Assembly (NCBI GenBank): GCA_004154925.1
Contig: QJNS01000053.1
Coordinates: 62,001-126,000 of the forward strand
DNA length: 64,000 nucleotides
Source of the DNA: Monosporascus cannonballus
Taxonomy: Eukaryota; Ascomycota; Sordariomycetes; Xylariales
Direction: 5' to 3'
Below, in pieces: positions 46,560-60,226 of this stretch (position 1 is the stretch's first letter; each line of letters opens with the position of its first letter). A program made the position numbers and the translations under genes. Below the pieces are notes generated by a model, which was given only the letters and a program-made list of their open reading frames with translations, was not told the origin of the DNA and searched no databases.

Positions 46560-49500
46560 AAGTTTTTTAATAGGTATTAGGCGCTAATAAGATTTTTGGC
46601 AGGTTTCCAGGTATTTTCAAAATTTGAGTGTTTTTTTATTTAATTAAATATTAAGTAAATTTGTTTTATTTTCGTATATTAAGCGTTTTTCTTTTCGTAT
46701 ACCTGTTTAATTTCCATTTCTATACTATTTTATACTGTATGTACTTTAATTATATTTACTATTAATTTAAATCAAAAAATATAAAAGATTAAATAGAATT
46801 TAATTTTTGATAAAAGTTTTAATTGGTAATTATTTTCTGAAATCTTTTTAACGATTTTATATAAGCCGATATACTTAAAATCGAGTTTTTTATGAGGTTA
46901 TTTTATGTAAATATTTTTTGTAATAAGGAAAATTATTTCCTTTTTTTCGAAATGTAATTTTTTAATATTCTTTTAATTATAATATTTGCTTATTTAATTC
47001 CGAATAAATTCCAGTTTTATTTTTATTTTTCGGTATAGCTATTATAATTATTTTGACGTAAGAATTATTTTGATATTAATTAAATTATCGTTACGTATTT
47101 TTTTATAAATTTCCGAAATAAAATCAAAATTTACGTTCGTAAGTATTATTTTAATACTTTTATAATAATTAATATTATTGGCTAATTAGGCGATTAGTAA
47201 TTTTTTAACTTAATTATTTTATTTGTAATTAATATAATATCATAAATAAATTTCCAAAATTTAATTTATTTATTTTGTTTATTTATCCGTTTAAGGTTTA
47301 AATACGTTAAATAACTTATAATTTAGGCCGGTTTATGTTATAAAGTTTTGTTAAAATTTACATACGAATATTATTTTTTTATTTGATGTAATTTTTATTA
47401 ATAGTCCGTATATGTTTAAAATATTTTTAAAGATAATATATGCTAATTATTTAATATTTATATCTTTATAATATAGTAAAATATAAGGAAATTTCGTAAA
47501 TCGATTAATAATTACGAAAATACTATCGTAATATCTTTTTATAATTAGATTTTCTGATATAAAAAGTTTAATAATATAATGGAATATATTTAAATATTAT
47601 AATTATTTTGCGATTAACAATAATTGTAATTTTCCGTATAGTTTATTTCGTCATACTTTCTTTTTAGCGCAAATATTATATTATTATATAATTTTCTATA
47701 TTGTTAATTTTATTTTAAAAAAACAATATATACGTTAAAATCATTTTAGGGTTTTATAAATCCCAAGATATCTGTATAATTAATATTTGTATATTTTTCG
47801 TATTAAATTATTTTAATACCTTTTTAGAATTACTATTTTATTTATTTTTTAGTTTTTTAAATATTTATTATTATATTGTTAAATTTTTGATATATATTAT
47901 TAAGTACTGCCCGAATAATTGCAATTTATTATAAGCGTAAATATCCTTTTGTAATAATATTAGAAATTATATAATTAATTTTGACAAATCTTTTTTCAAA
48001 ATCTGGTCACTTATTTGAAACCTTTATTCTGCCGATTTCGGATCTTTTTTTATAAATTATAACGAAATTTTAAACTCGCCAATTTCTTTACGTATTAAAA
48101 GTATTATTTTGTAAATTTCTTAATTATAATAAATCGGGCAAAACTTTGATAATCCGTATAAACCTTAACCTAATATAAATTTCTTATTAAGAAATCCTTA
48201 AATGTTTAAAATATTATAATAATAGTTATAAATTCCTTATTCAAATTGCTATAATTAAATTTGGCTCCTTTTAATTTATACGAAAAAAATGCAATAAAAT
48301 GTAATTTACTTTTATTATTTCGTTATCGGATTATTATGTTTAATACGTAATTCGAAATGTCGGTTTTTAGTTTAACGAAACTGTTTAAATCGTACATAAT
48401 TAATATTAATTCGTTAATAATCGTATCCTTAATTTCTTAAAATATCTTTTCCGTTTTTAATATTTATTTAAAATATTCTTTTCGTAAAATTCGTTAAGGA
48501 TATAATTATCCTCTTAAAGTTTCGAATTAATTTCTTATAATAATTAGCAAATCCGAAAATACCTATACCTTTTTAACAGTTATTAGCGTTTGTTATTTTG
48601 TAACTACAACGATTTTCTTAAAGCTTATCTTAATATGTTCTAAGATAATAATATATCCTAAATATTTGATTTTTTATATATAGAACTAATTCTTTTCTGC
48701 GTTAATAAATAGCTTTACGCTTTATAAATTTGAAATATTTTATAAATGTATTTTACGTATATATTTTTTGTTTTCGAAAAAATAAAAATATCGTTAAAAT
48801 AGCAAATAATAAAACTATCAAGGTATTTTCGTAATATATATTTTATTATCCGTTAAAACGTTGCTAATATATTCGTAAATCCTATTAATATAACCAAATA
48901 TTTAAATAATTCGTATTTTGTTTTAAAGGTTATTTTTATTCGTATTATTTTTAATCCCAATAAAGTTATATTTATTTTTAAAATTAAATATTATAAATTA
49001 TTTAATTGCGTAAAATTTGTTTTTTATTTTCACAATTAAGGATAATAATATTCGATTTTTAATAATAATATCGTTTAATTATTAATCATTAATTCTAAGT
49101 CGTAATTTTTAATTTTTTAAAATCCGAAAAATATCGAATATTTTACTAATAATTTTAAAAATTTACTTTATTCTTTTTATAACTAATTTTCCAGGTATTC
49201 TTTAAAAATATATAATTCTTTTCCGTTAAGATTATAAATAATATAAAACCTTGTCGAAAATCTTCTTTAAGGATCATTTTATGATCTTATTTATTATGTT
49301 CTAATAATTTTGTATCGACTTCTTTTTTAAAAAGCTATTCGTATTTATAATATTATAATAATATATTAATTAAATTTTTTAACTTTTAAGGTTATTATTT
49401 TTATTATTTTAAATCATTATTTAATTATTTTAATTTCGTTTTAATAATAATAACGATATATCGTATTTTTTTAATTCTAATTCTTTTTTTAATATTTTGT

Positions 49501-50400
49501 TTTTTTAAGTAATAAAATATTTAATATACCTTTATACCTGTATTTATTGTTATTATCTATTGAATAATAAGATTTCAATTTTTTTTATTTGTTAATAAAA
49601 AGCAAAATGAACTTTCCGTAGCTAATTTTGCTATCAATTAAAATTCCGTATTAACCTATTTATAATTATCCCAAAATTATACTGTAATTCCCGAATAAAA
49701 CAATATCGAAATTAATTATTTAGTATCTTCTTTTAATAAAAATTTCGAAATAATTAATTTCGCATATAATTTTTCCGTTATCGTAAACGAATTCCTAACC
49801 TTTGGTATTTATCTTTATGTAAAGTTTAACTTATATTTCCATAATAGTTTAAACTTATTAACCATATTTGGTATAATATAATTTCCGCCCAAAATTCCGC
49901 AGTCCACGATTATAATATACTAATACGTTCCGATTTATATATCTAAAGTAATAAGGTTATTAACGTTTTTTATCGTCATATTTAAAGCCTTTTTTAGAAG
50001 CTCCCTTTAATTTCTTTTATTTTCGTTATTTTACAGCTTTTTTATAAGTAATCTTTTTTTTAATTTTTATTCGAATATATAGAACTTCATTTATGTTTTT
50101 TCGTTTAACGTATTAAATTATTATATTTATTATTGTTATCGGCGTTTTGCTTTTTCGAACCGTATTAATTCGTTCTGTTTTTTTTACAATTGTTTTCCTT
50201 ATTAAATAAATTATTTTCTTAAATTTGCAATTTTATCTTATTATATATCGTTTTAACTATTATTTCAAAAGTCTCCTATAAATTAACGTATTTTTTCCTT
50301 AATAACCTTTCTTTTCTGGAGATCCGTAATAAATACTAATTCAAAATAAAAATCCATAATAATTTTCTAACAATAATTTTTTTATACGTTAAATTAATTC
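46560..50400 (-). pseudogene. pol relic of A-8
   Basis: Minus strand. Chromodomain at about 46700-46575, integrase at about 48000-46900, RT catalytic box reading YFND near 48800, RT to about 49260, protease region toward 49950. Colinear with A-4 and A-7 pol. Stop density is very high. Confidence 0.72.
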
Positions 50401-51875
50401 TTTTTCCGTTTAATAAATATATTATCAATAATAATAAAAAGGGTTTCTTTTTAGGCATTATTTTTCTTTAGGTTAGTTTTTTGTTTTGGCTAGTTATTAA
50501 ATATTTCCTAAAGTTATAGTTTAAAATTATTAACATTATTACTTATCGTTTTAATTATTTCCGGTATAATTTGGGAAATTGAATCGCTTATAATATATAT
50601 GGGTAATTTGTTCGTAGATATATTATTTTTATTTTTCGTAATGGGGATATTTTCGTAATTAACAATATATAACGTACATTTTGCCGTATCGATTAGGGAT
50701 TCCGGGACAAACTTTTTTGTCTAATTCTGGTATTCGCATAATTATACTTATAATGCTTTTTATTATATTCGCGATACCTGTTAAATTAGCTTTTTAATTT
50801 TTCGTATTTTTCGTTAAATCTTTTATCGTAATAGTTCTTATTAAACCTTTTTCCGTAAAATTAATATATATTTGGCTTAAATTATGTTAATAACTTTGCT
50901 ATCGTTTTCTTAGTTATTCCTGAATTATTCCTTTAATATTAATATCTAGTTATTTTGCCGTAATTTCTTAGGTTTTTTGCATTTGTAAGCCTTGTATCTT
51001 ATCTTGCCATAATTAAAACACTTAATTTAGTTCCAGTTTTTTTTGTAAGTAACACCGAATTCCATAAATCCTGGCGCCGTTCCGTAAAAAATAAAAGGTG
51101 CGTTTTTTTCCCCTAGTTAAACTTATTATATTCCGAACGTAAAGCATATTATTTTTTCTTTTCCTATTATTTTTCAAATTATTAATTGTTAATTTTAATT
51201 ATCTTTACGATATACCGGTTTCAGGTAATTAGTCGTTCGATCCGAATAATTTTATTTTTTATATTATTTTTTAATTCTTTATAAAATATGTCGATAAAGG
51301 GGTCGGCTTCGTTCTTTTTCCACCTCGCCTTAGCCGCAAAACTTTTAAAGGTTACGGCGTATTTGGACGCGGATTTTTTTTATCGGAATTATAAAAGTTC
51401 CTAGGCCGCAAATCGTTTTTTATTCGGATTACCGAAATTATCGCGTATTTTATTTTCGAAATTAATATAAAGTAAAAAAATTTATTAATAAAATTTTTTT
51501 TATTCAATTTTCATATTTCTAAGAAATTTTTCATAAAAGCTTAAAATAATTACCCGTATTTTTTATTAGGTACATTTTTATTACTAAAATTATATCTTCT
51601 AAATTATTAAGGTTTAAAAAAGGAAGGTAAATTCGGACCTAAATTAAAAAAAATCTAAGGGTTATTTTTCCCATCGTAAGGTTCTGGCTTCTTGGGCTTT
51701 ATGCGGGCGAAAAAGGCTTAGGCAGGTAACGTAACCCTAAATTGTTAAACCTTTTTTTTCCAGCTCCTGAATTCGAGTTTAAAGCTGTTAAGTGAGAGTT
51801 TTCTAAATGCTGGTCGATATTTTAACAATATTAAATATTGTTCAGAATTTAACGGTATTACTAAATGAAAACTTG
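50401..51875 (-). pseudogene. gag relic of A-8
   Basis: Minus strand between protease and 5' LTR, colinear with gag of A-9. The internal region begins at 51880 with TGTTACAAGTTTTCATTTAG on the minus strand, the same leader as other family A copies. No intact frame remains. Confidence 0.65.
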
Positions 51876-51880
51876 TAACA

Positions 51881-52255
51881 TATCACGGCTATACGGTTTA
51901 ACCAATTATTAAACCTTAAGTCGACGGGTTTATGTTAATTAAAGTATTATAAGAATCTGAGTAATAAATACAGTAACGTATTACATTCCGTAATGCCAAA
52001 GGTACTTTGGGTAAAGAAATGTTATTATAAATTGAAGCTATTTAATTTATGGAAATAATAAACGTATATATTCTTTTTCTTTTTAGCTTAATTATTCGTA
52101 ATTACGCCGTTGGTGGTAATTACGATCACTTAAAATCTTATTTGATCACTAATGATTGCTGGCTTAGCAGTGATCACCGTCACGTGACCCGGGAGGTGGC
52201 CCGTATGCTCCCTGCCTGACCGTTTCTTGAAACCGGAGCTTGTCGGGTCGTAATA
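51881..52255 (-). repeat. 5' LTR of A-8 (subfamily i)
   Basis: 375 bp. Plus-strand start TATCACGGCT, end GGTCGTAATA. The core near 52120-52190 keeps GATCACTAATGATTGC and AGTGATCACCGTCACGTGA. Much of it is less eroded than its partner LTR at 45513. Confidence 0.92.
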
Positions 52256-53400
52256 ACAAAGTTATATCCATTTTTAAAATCGAATATTATAATTCATTTA
52301 ATTCCGTAAAATTAGTTTTTTATTTCCGTAATTAAGGATAATAATATTTAATCCTTCATAATAATATCGTTTAATTGTCGATAATTTACTACAAATCATA
52401 ATTCCTTATTTTTTGGCATAAAGAATATAAGATATTTTATTAATAATTTCGAAAATCGAATTTATTTTTTCTGTAACCGATTTTCCAAGTATTTTTTAAA
52501 AATACGTAATTTGTTTCTATTAAAGTTATAAATAAGGTAAAAATTCGTTAAAAATCTTTCTTTAAAAATTATTTCATAATTCTATTTGCTATATTCCAGT
52601 AATTTAGTATTAAATTCCTCTTTGAAAAACTACTTATATTTGTAATATTGTAATAACATATTAATTAGATTTTCTAATTCCGTAACCTGTTATTCTTATT
52701 ATTTTAAATTTGTATTTCATTACTTTAAGATTGGTTTAATAATAATAACGATATGTTTTATCTTTTTTAATATTTATTTTTTTCTTATATTTTATTTTTT
52801 TAAGTAATAAGGTTTTTGTCATATTTTTATGTTTGTATTTGTCGTTATTATCGACCGAATATTAAGATTTTATTTTTTTCTTTTTTCGTGTATTAATAAG
52901 AAATAAAACGAACCTTCTTTAACCAATTTTACCATTAATTAAATCTCCGTATTGACGTATCCATAGTAATCTTAAGATTATATCGCAATTTTCAAATAAA
53001 ACGATTTCGAAATTAACCGTTTGGTGTCGTCCTTTAATAAATATTTTACGGTAATTAATTTTGCGTATAATTTTTCCGTTATTGTAAACGAATTCCAAAT
53101 TTTTGATAATTATCGTTATATAGAATTTTGACTTATATTTTCATAATAATTTCAATTTATTAATTACAGCCGGCATAATATAATTCCCGCCCAAAATTCC
53201 ATAATTTACCATTACGAAATACTAATAAGTTCCGATTCGTATATTCAAAGTAAAAATGTCGTTAACGTTTCCTATTATCGCGTTTAAAACCTTTTTTAAG
53301 AATTTCATTTAATACCTTTAGGTTTTATTATTTTGTAGCTTTTTTATAAATAACCTTTTTTTTTATTTCATATTCGAATTTATCGAACTTTATTTATATT
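52256..53400 (-). pseudogene. pol middle part of A-7: RT start and protease
   Basis: Minus-strand continuation of A-7 RT across A-8, then protease. It matches A-4 at 18960-20050 in order and sequence. No intact frame remains. Confidence 0.65.
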
Positions 53401-53891
53401 TCTGTATATAACGCGATAAGTTATTATATTTATCGTTATTGCTGGCATAATATTTTTTTAAGTCGTATTAATTGTTTTTAATTGTTTTTAAGTTCTTTTT
53501 CTATCAAATAAACTATTTTCTGATATTTGCGATTATATCCTATTATGCGTGGTTTTAATTATCGTTTTAAAGATTTTTTATAAATTAACGTATTTTTTCT
53601 TTAATAATTTTTTTTGTAAAAATCTATAATAAATGCTAATTAAAAATAAAAAACCGTAATACTTTTTAACAGTATTTTTTTACCATATACTGGTTTAATT
53701 CTTTTTTCGTGTAATAATTATACTTTTATAATAATAAAAGGGATTTTCTTATAAGTATTTTTTTTCGGATTAGCTTTTTATTTTAGCTAATTACTGGATA
53801 TTTCCTGGGATTATAATTCGAAAATATCGATTGTATTACTTATTATTTTTATTATGCTTAATACGGTTTGGAAAATCGAATCCTTCGTAAT
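53401..53891 (-). pseudogene. gag C-terminal part of A-7
   Basis: Minus strand, broken at 53891 by A-9. Joining 53891 with 60602 restores sequence colinear with A-4 gag near 20540-20640. Confidence 0.55.
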
Positions 53892-54262
53892 TGTTACGAC
53901 CCAACCCAAGATCGGTCACCAAAAACGGTCGGACCCACAAAAAAGAGTCACGTGATTTGGATCTCTCTTGGTATCAAGATTCAAATAAATCCATATAAAA
54001 CTAACCGAATCCAATAGCATTAGATCTGTGATAACATCAAGATCCCATAAAGACCTAATTAACTTATAAAAATATATACGTTTATTAGTTCCATAATTTA
54101 GATAACCTTAGCTTACAATATAACATCGTTACCCAAAACATTTTTGATATTTTAAAACGTAATACGTTACTATATTTATTACTTAAATTCCCACGAGATT
54201 TCTATTAACATAAATCCGTTAACTTAAGGTTTAATAATTCGTTAAACCGCTTAGCCATTATA
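53892..54262 (+). repeat. 5' LTR of A-9 (subfamily ii)
   Basis: 371 bp. It starts TGTTACGACCCAACCCAAG and ends AGCCATTATA (RIP form of AGCCGTCACA). The core is rich in GGATCT/AAGATC words. Confidence 0.92.
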
Positions 54263-54289
54263 CGTTACAACTTTTTATTCAATTATACC

Positions 54290-55650
54290 GTCAAATTCTA
54301 AGCAATATTTAATATTGTTAAAATATCGACCAGCATTTAGAAAACCTTTATTTAATAACTTTAAGCTCGAATTCGGAGGTTAAAAAAAAGTGCGACAACT
54401 TAAGGCTATGCTATTTGCCTAATTTTCTTTCGCCTGCATAAAGCCAAAAAAGCCAGAACTTTATAATAAAAAAGGTAATCTTTAAACGTTTTTAATTTAA
54501 GTACGAATTTACTTTCACTTTGTAAATCTTAATAACCCAGCGGATATAATCCTAATAATAAAAATATATTTAACAAAAAATACAGTTAATTAATTTAAAT
54601 TTATAATAAGAAAATTCCTGACAATAAAAAAACCAAATAAAGAAAATTTTATTAATAAAACCTTTTTAATATATAGTAATTTCGAAAACAAAATACGCGA
54701 AAATTTTGGCAATCCGGATAAAAAATAATTAACGGCTTAATAATTTTTATAATTTTGACAAAAAGAACTTACGTCCAAATACGCCCGAACTTTCAAAAGT
54801 TTTATAATTAAGGCGGAATAGGAAAACGATAAAATTAATACCTTTATCGATATATTTTATAAGAGGATAAAAAATAATATAAAAAATAAGATTATTCGAA
54901 TCGAACGATTAATTACCTTAGACGAATATATTATAAAAATAATCAAAATTAATAATCGATAATTTGAAAAACGACAAAAAAAAAGGATAATATGCCTTAT
55001 ATTCGAGATATAAAAAGTTTAACCAACGGAAAAAAAATAAACCTTTTATTTTTTAAGGAATAACGCTAAAATTTATGGAATTCGGCGTTACCTATAAACA
55101 AAATTAGAGCCAGATTAAGTTTTTTAATTATAACAAAATAGGATATAAGGCTTATAAATATAAAAAACTTAAGAAATTACGGTAAAATAACTGGATCCTT
55201 ATACCGGAGAAATAATCCCAAAATAATTAAGGAAATAATACAAAATTATTAATATAATCCAAATTAAATACGTAATAAGTTTATAGCAAATAGTTTAATA
55301 AAGATTATTACAATAAAAGATTTAACGAAAAATACGAAAAGCCAGAAAATTAGCTTAATAGATATTATAAATATAACAAAAAGCGCTATAAAGATAATTA
55401 TATAAGTACCGGGATTAAATACAAAAATTTTATTCCGGAATATCCAATTAATACGGTAAAATGCATACCATATATTATTAACGACGAAAATATCCCGATT
55501 ACGAAAAATGGAAATAATATATTTATATACGGATTACCCGTATATACTATAAGGTATTCGATTTTCCAAATTATACCAGGCATAATAAAAACGATAAATA
55601 ATAATATCGATAGTTTCGAACTATAACGTTAAGAAATTTTTAATAATTGG
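54290..55650 (+). pseudogene. gag relic of A-9
   Basis: The capsid region is legible at about 54680-54970: ENFGNPDKK, SKYARTFKSFIIKA, NTFIDIFYKRIKNNI, ITLDEYIIKIIKINNR. This is the classic Retrotrans_gag pattern of Ty3/Gypsy elements. The zinc knuckle at about 55122-55163 has its Cys and His positions occupied by Tyr (FNYNKIGYKAYKY). A linker follows with TKNGNNIFIYGLPVYTI near 55500. Confidence 0.75.
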
Positions 55651-56149
55651 CCAAAATAAAAAATTAACTTAAAAAAAATAATGGCCATAAAAAAACTTTT
55701 TTTATCATAATAAATAATGTAATTATTAAATAGAACAAAGTTAATTTAGCGTCTAATTTAAAATTATTATTAAAAATTATTACGGATTGATATTTTTAAT
55801 TAATATTTATTATAGATTCCTAAAAAGAATTATTAAAGAAAAAATACGTTAGTTTATAGGAGATCTCTGGAATAATAACTAAAACGACATATAATAAAAC
55901 GTAATTGTAAATATAAGAAAATAATTTATTCGATAAGGAAAAGAATTACAAAAATATTAAAAATAATTGATGCGGCTTAAAAAAATAATATGCCGGCAAT
56001 AACAATAAATATAATAGCTTAATACGTTAAACAAAAAAATATAAGTACGGATTAATAAATTCAAATAAAAATTAAAAGATAACAGTTATTTATAAAAAAG
56101 TTATAAAATCACAGAACCCGAAAATATTAAAGGAAATTATTATAAAAGG

Positions 56150-59100
56150 TTTTAAACGCGACGATAAAAAATATTAACGACTTTATTACTTTGGAAATAC
56201 GCATTAAAACGTATTAATATAACGTAATAATAAATTACGAAGTTTTAAGCGGAAATTATATTATATGAAATATGGTTAATAAGTTTAAATGACCATGAAA
56301 ATATATATTAAAACCTTATATAATAACAAATACCGAAAGTTAAAAATTCGATTACCATAACGGAAAAACTATATACGAAATTAATTATTTTAAGATTTTT
56401 ATTAAAAAATAATACTAGATATTTAATTTCGATATTATTTATTTCGAAAATTACGATATAATATTAGGATTACCATAAATACGTTAATACGGAATTTTAA
56501 TTAACGGCAAAATTAACTATATAAAGTTTATTTTATTTTTTTGTTAATAAATAAAAAAAGGAATTAAAATCCTAATATTCGATTAATAATAATGACGAAT
56601 ATAAGTATAAAAATATAACAAATATCTTATTACCTAAAGGAACAAAATATAAAAAAAATCGGGCATAAAAAAATACGACATATTGTTATTATTATTAAGG
56701 GAAAATTAAAGTAATTAAATAATGATTTAAAATAATAAAAATAACCGCTTAAGGAATTAAAAAAGTTAATTAATATATTATTATAATATTTTAAATACGA
56801 ATAATTTTCTAAAATGGAATTTAATACGAAATTATTAAAATATAACAAATAAAATAATTAAATAATTTTTAAAAAAGGATTTTCGACAAAGTTTTACCTT
56901 ATTTATGATTTTAGCAAAAACGAATTACGTACTTTTATAAAATACTTAAAAATTGACTATAAAAAAGATAAATTCGACTTTTGAAATTATTAATAAGGTA
57001 CCTTATATTCTTTATATTAAAGAAAAATAAGAAATTGCGATTTATAGTTAATTATCGATAATTAAACGACGTTATTATTAAAACTTAAATATTATTATTT
57101 TTGATTACGGAAATAAAAAATTAATATTACGGAATTAAATTATTTATTATATTTAATTTCAAAAATAAATATAATCTTATTAGGATTAAGAAAAAATACG
57201 TATAAAAAATACTTTTTAGGACGAAATATAAATTATTTTAATATTTAGTTACATTAATAAAATTTACGAATTTACTAATAATTTTTTAATAGATAATTAA
57301 TTATATATTACGAAAATATCTCGATATTTTCGTTATTTATTATTTTGATAATATTTTTATTTTTTTAAAAATTAAAAAAATATACGTAAGATATATTCAT
57401 AAAATCTTTTAAGCTTTATAAAATATAAGGTTATTTGTTAACGTAGAAAAAAATTAGTTCCATATATAGAAAATGGAATATCTGAAATATATTATTACTT
57501 TAGGACATATTAAGATAAACCTTAAAAAGGTCGTTATAATTACAGAATGGCAAACGCCGATAATAATCAAAAACATATAAATATCCCTTAAATTCGCTAA
57601 TTATTATAGGAAATTTATTCGAAATTTTAATAAAATAATTATATTTTTAATAAACCTTACGAAAAAAAATTAAATAAACGTTAAATATAGAAGGAATATT
57701 TCAAAATATTAAAGATACGATTATTAACGAATTAATATTAATTATATATAATTTAAACCGCCCTATTAAGTTAAAAACCGATATTTCGAATTATGCGTTA
57801 AACGTAATAATCGGATAACGTATTAATGAAAGTAAATTATATTTTATTATATTCTTTTCGTATAAGTTAAAAAAAGCCCAATTTAAATACGGTATTCCAA
57901 ATAAGGAATTTATGATTATTATTATGGCATTTCGATAATTTAAGAATTTTTTAAAAGGAAATTTATACTAGCTTAAGGTTTATATAAATTATTAAAATTT
58001 TACCCGATTTATTACGACCAGGAAACTTACAGAACGACAATTAAGATACGTAAAAAAATTGGCAAATTTCGACTTTATTATTATCCACAAAAAAGCATTA
58101 AAAAACGGCAAAACAAATATTTTAAGTAAGTAATTAAATTTCGAAAAAGAAATGAGTTAAAGTTAATTATATAATTTTTGATATTACTATAAAAAGATAT
58201 TTACGTTTATGACAGATTACGACGATTCGTATAATACCTATTAATATATATTAAAAAATTTATTAATATAACGATAGTTTTTTAAAAAACCAAAAAATAA
58301 ATAAGATATAAATGTAAGAAAAATATTAAAAGGATTTAAAATGAAAAATATACGAATATTAATTATATAAATATTTAAGGATTTATAAAATCTTAAAACG
58401 ACTTTAACATATATATTTCTTTTTTAAAATAAAATTAACGGTATAAAAAATTATACGACAATACAATATTTGCGTTAAAGCAAAGGCTTAACGATATAAG
58501 CCATACGGAAAATTATAACTATTACTAGTCGTAAAGTAATTATAATATTTAATTATATTCGATTTTATTATTAAACTTTTTATATTAAAAAATCCAGCTA
58601 TAAGAATATATTACGATAGCATATTCCTAATCGTCGATTGATTTATTAAAGTTTCTTAGTTTTTATTATTTTATAAAAATATAAACGCCGAATAATTAGC
58701 AAATATTTTCTTAAAATATTTTTTTAATATTTATAAATTATTAATAAAAATTATATTAAATAAAAGATTAATATTTGCATTAAAATTTTAATAACGTTTA
58801 ATAATACAAATCGGCCTAAATTATAAATTATTTAACGTTTTTAAGTTTTAAATAAATAAATAAACAAAACGAATAAATTAAATTTTGAAAATATATTTAC
58901 GATATTACATTAATTACAAATAAGATAATTAGGTTAAGAAATTATTAATTATATAATTGGCATATAATATTAGTTATCATAAAAATATTAAAACAATATT
59001 TGCGAACGCAAATTTTGGTTTTATTTTAAAAGTTTACAAAAAGAATATATAACGACGGTTCAATTAATATCAAAATAGTCCTTTCGTTAAAATAATTATG

Positions 59101-59602
59101 ATAATTATACCAAGAAATAAAAATAAAACTGGAATTCGTACAAAATCAAATAAATAAATATTATAATTAGAAAAAGTTAAAAAGACTAATTTTCGAAAAG
59201 GGGGAAATAATTTTCTTCGTTACTAAAAATATTTAAATAAAGCGACCCAGCAAAAAACTCGATTTCAAATATATCGGTCCATACAATATTGCTAAAAATA
59301 TCTCAGAAAATAATTACCAATTAAAACTTTTACCAAAAGTTAAACTTCATCTAATTTTTTATATTTCCTTATTTAAATTAGCAACAAATATCATCAAGGT
59401 ATATACGACATAAAACGATATGGAAATAAAAAACAAATAAACATACGAAATGGAAAAAATCTTCGACATACGAAAACAAAACGGACTTATACAGTACCTA
59501 ATTAAATGGAAAAAATACCCGGACTCCGAAAACACAGGCGAACCCGCCAAAAACCTTATTAACGCCCAACGCCTATTAAAGAATTTTCACCAGCAGCGAT
59601 AG
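56150..59602 (+). pseudogene. pol relic of A-9: protease to chromodomain
   Basis: Protease covers about 56150-56530. The RT catalytic box YFDN lies at 57341-57352, with the second Asp lost. RNase H begins near 57600. The integrase core covers about 58600-58900 (AEXLANIFLKYFF-like). The integrase C-terminus is near 59255-59300 (FKYIGPYNIAKN). The chromodomain at 59450-59602 is almost intact: MEKIFDIRKQNGLIQYLIKW, then YPDSENTGEPAKNLI, ending HQQR and TAG. The usual TWEP reads TGEP, so one aromatic-cage-adjacent Trp is lost. It is the best chromodomain in the window. Confidence 0.85.
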
Positions 59603-59639
59603 GGTTACTAGGGAAAACCCCTTAATCAAGGTCCTTAAA

Positions 59640-60160
59640 AATAAACCAATTAAGGGAAGTAAGGAAGGAGACAAAAGGAAAAGCCTCGGCCTCCATACGT
59701 TTCTACTCATCCAGCTTATCTATTAATTAAAAACCGCAATTAACAATTTTAACTTCCTTGGCATAAAAAATTTCTTGTAATAATGAAAACGAAAAAAATA
59801 ATTAATGGTTTCGTTAATGTTATGCTATTTACGTATCAAATCCTTTTTCAATTCTTGTTAAAGGCGTAAAAACGTCTTTTTAATAACACTTTTTTCGCGA
59901 TCTAAACGATTTTTTTCCTTCTTAATACGACACAAAAAATCGATAAGGACGCCAGAACCATCGTAACGACAACAATTTTTGATATATTCGTTATAACGCT
60001 AAATTTCTTTAATTATCTGGCTTTTGATATTATTTTCGAAACAAAATATGCACAGCATAACTTCAAAACCGAATTTAACAATATGAGCAGCCAGAAAATC
60101 TAGGCTTTCTCTTTGATTAGGACGATTGCGAGGCTTACGGTTAATAATACGACCTGCCAT
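59640..60160 (-). pseudogene. Antisense ORF of A-9: zinc-cluster/coiled-coil protein relic
   Basis: Minus strand, convergent with pol. ATG at 60160 starts MAGRIINRKPRNRPNQRES. The cluster lies at 60052-59963: CIFCFENNIKSQIIKEI, stop at an expected Gln, RYNEYIKNCCRYDGSGV. Cys 1 and 2 are intact, Cys 3 is Ser, Cys 4-6 are Tyr, and the spacing is exact. A coiled-coil stretch follows, with FLCRIKKEKNRLDREKS, QELKKDLIRK and YKKFFMPRKLKLL. It opens just inside the 3' LTR and reads away from it, so LTR-driven antisense transcription is a plausible but untested expression route. Confidence 0.75.
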
Positions 60161-60210
60161 AATAAAAAGGGATAACTTACCAGGAAAAAAAATCTTAAAG
60201 GCAAGATTTT

Positions 60211-60226
60211 GGAAGAAGGGAAATCG
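60211..60226 (+). other. Polypurine tract of A-9
   Basis: GGAAGAAGGGAAATCG lies directly before the 3' LTR. The same position in A-5 is GGGGAGAAAGGAGATCG. The role as plus-strand primer is inferred from position. Confidence 0.75.

Larger units (their letters stand above)
45513..52255 (-). mobile_element. Complete chromovirus A-8 (family A) in RT of A-7
   Basis: A 6,743-bp element in the same orientation as its host, with two 375-bp LTRs. Flanks ATAAA (45508-45512) and ACAAA (52256-52260) differ by a RIP-type C/T. Joining the flanks restores the host RT sequence, colinear with A-4 at 18930-18990. Confidence 0.94.

Noticed and set aside
59359..59550. Open frame on the minus strand across the A-9 chromodomain
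   Set aside because: It is the complement of the clear sense chromodomain. No cysteine cluster or coil pattern is present, so it is a shadow of the sense gene.
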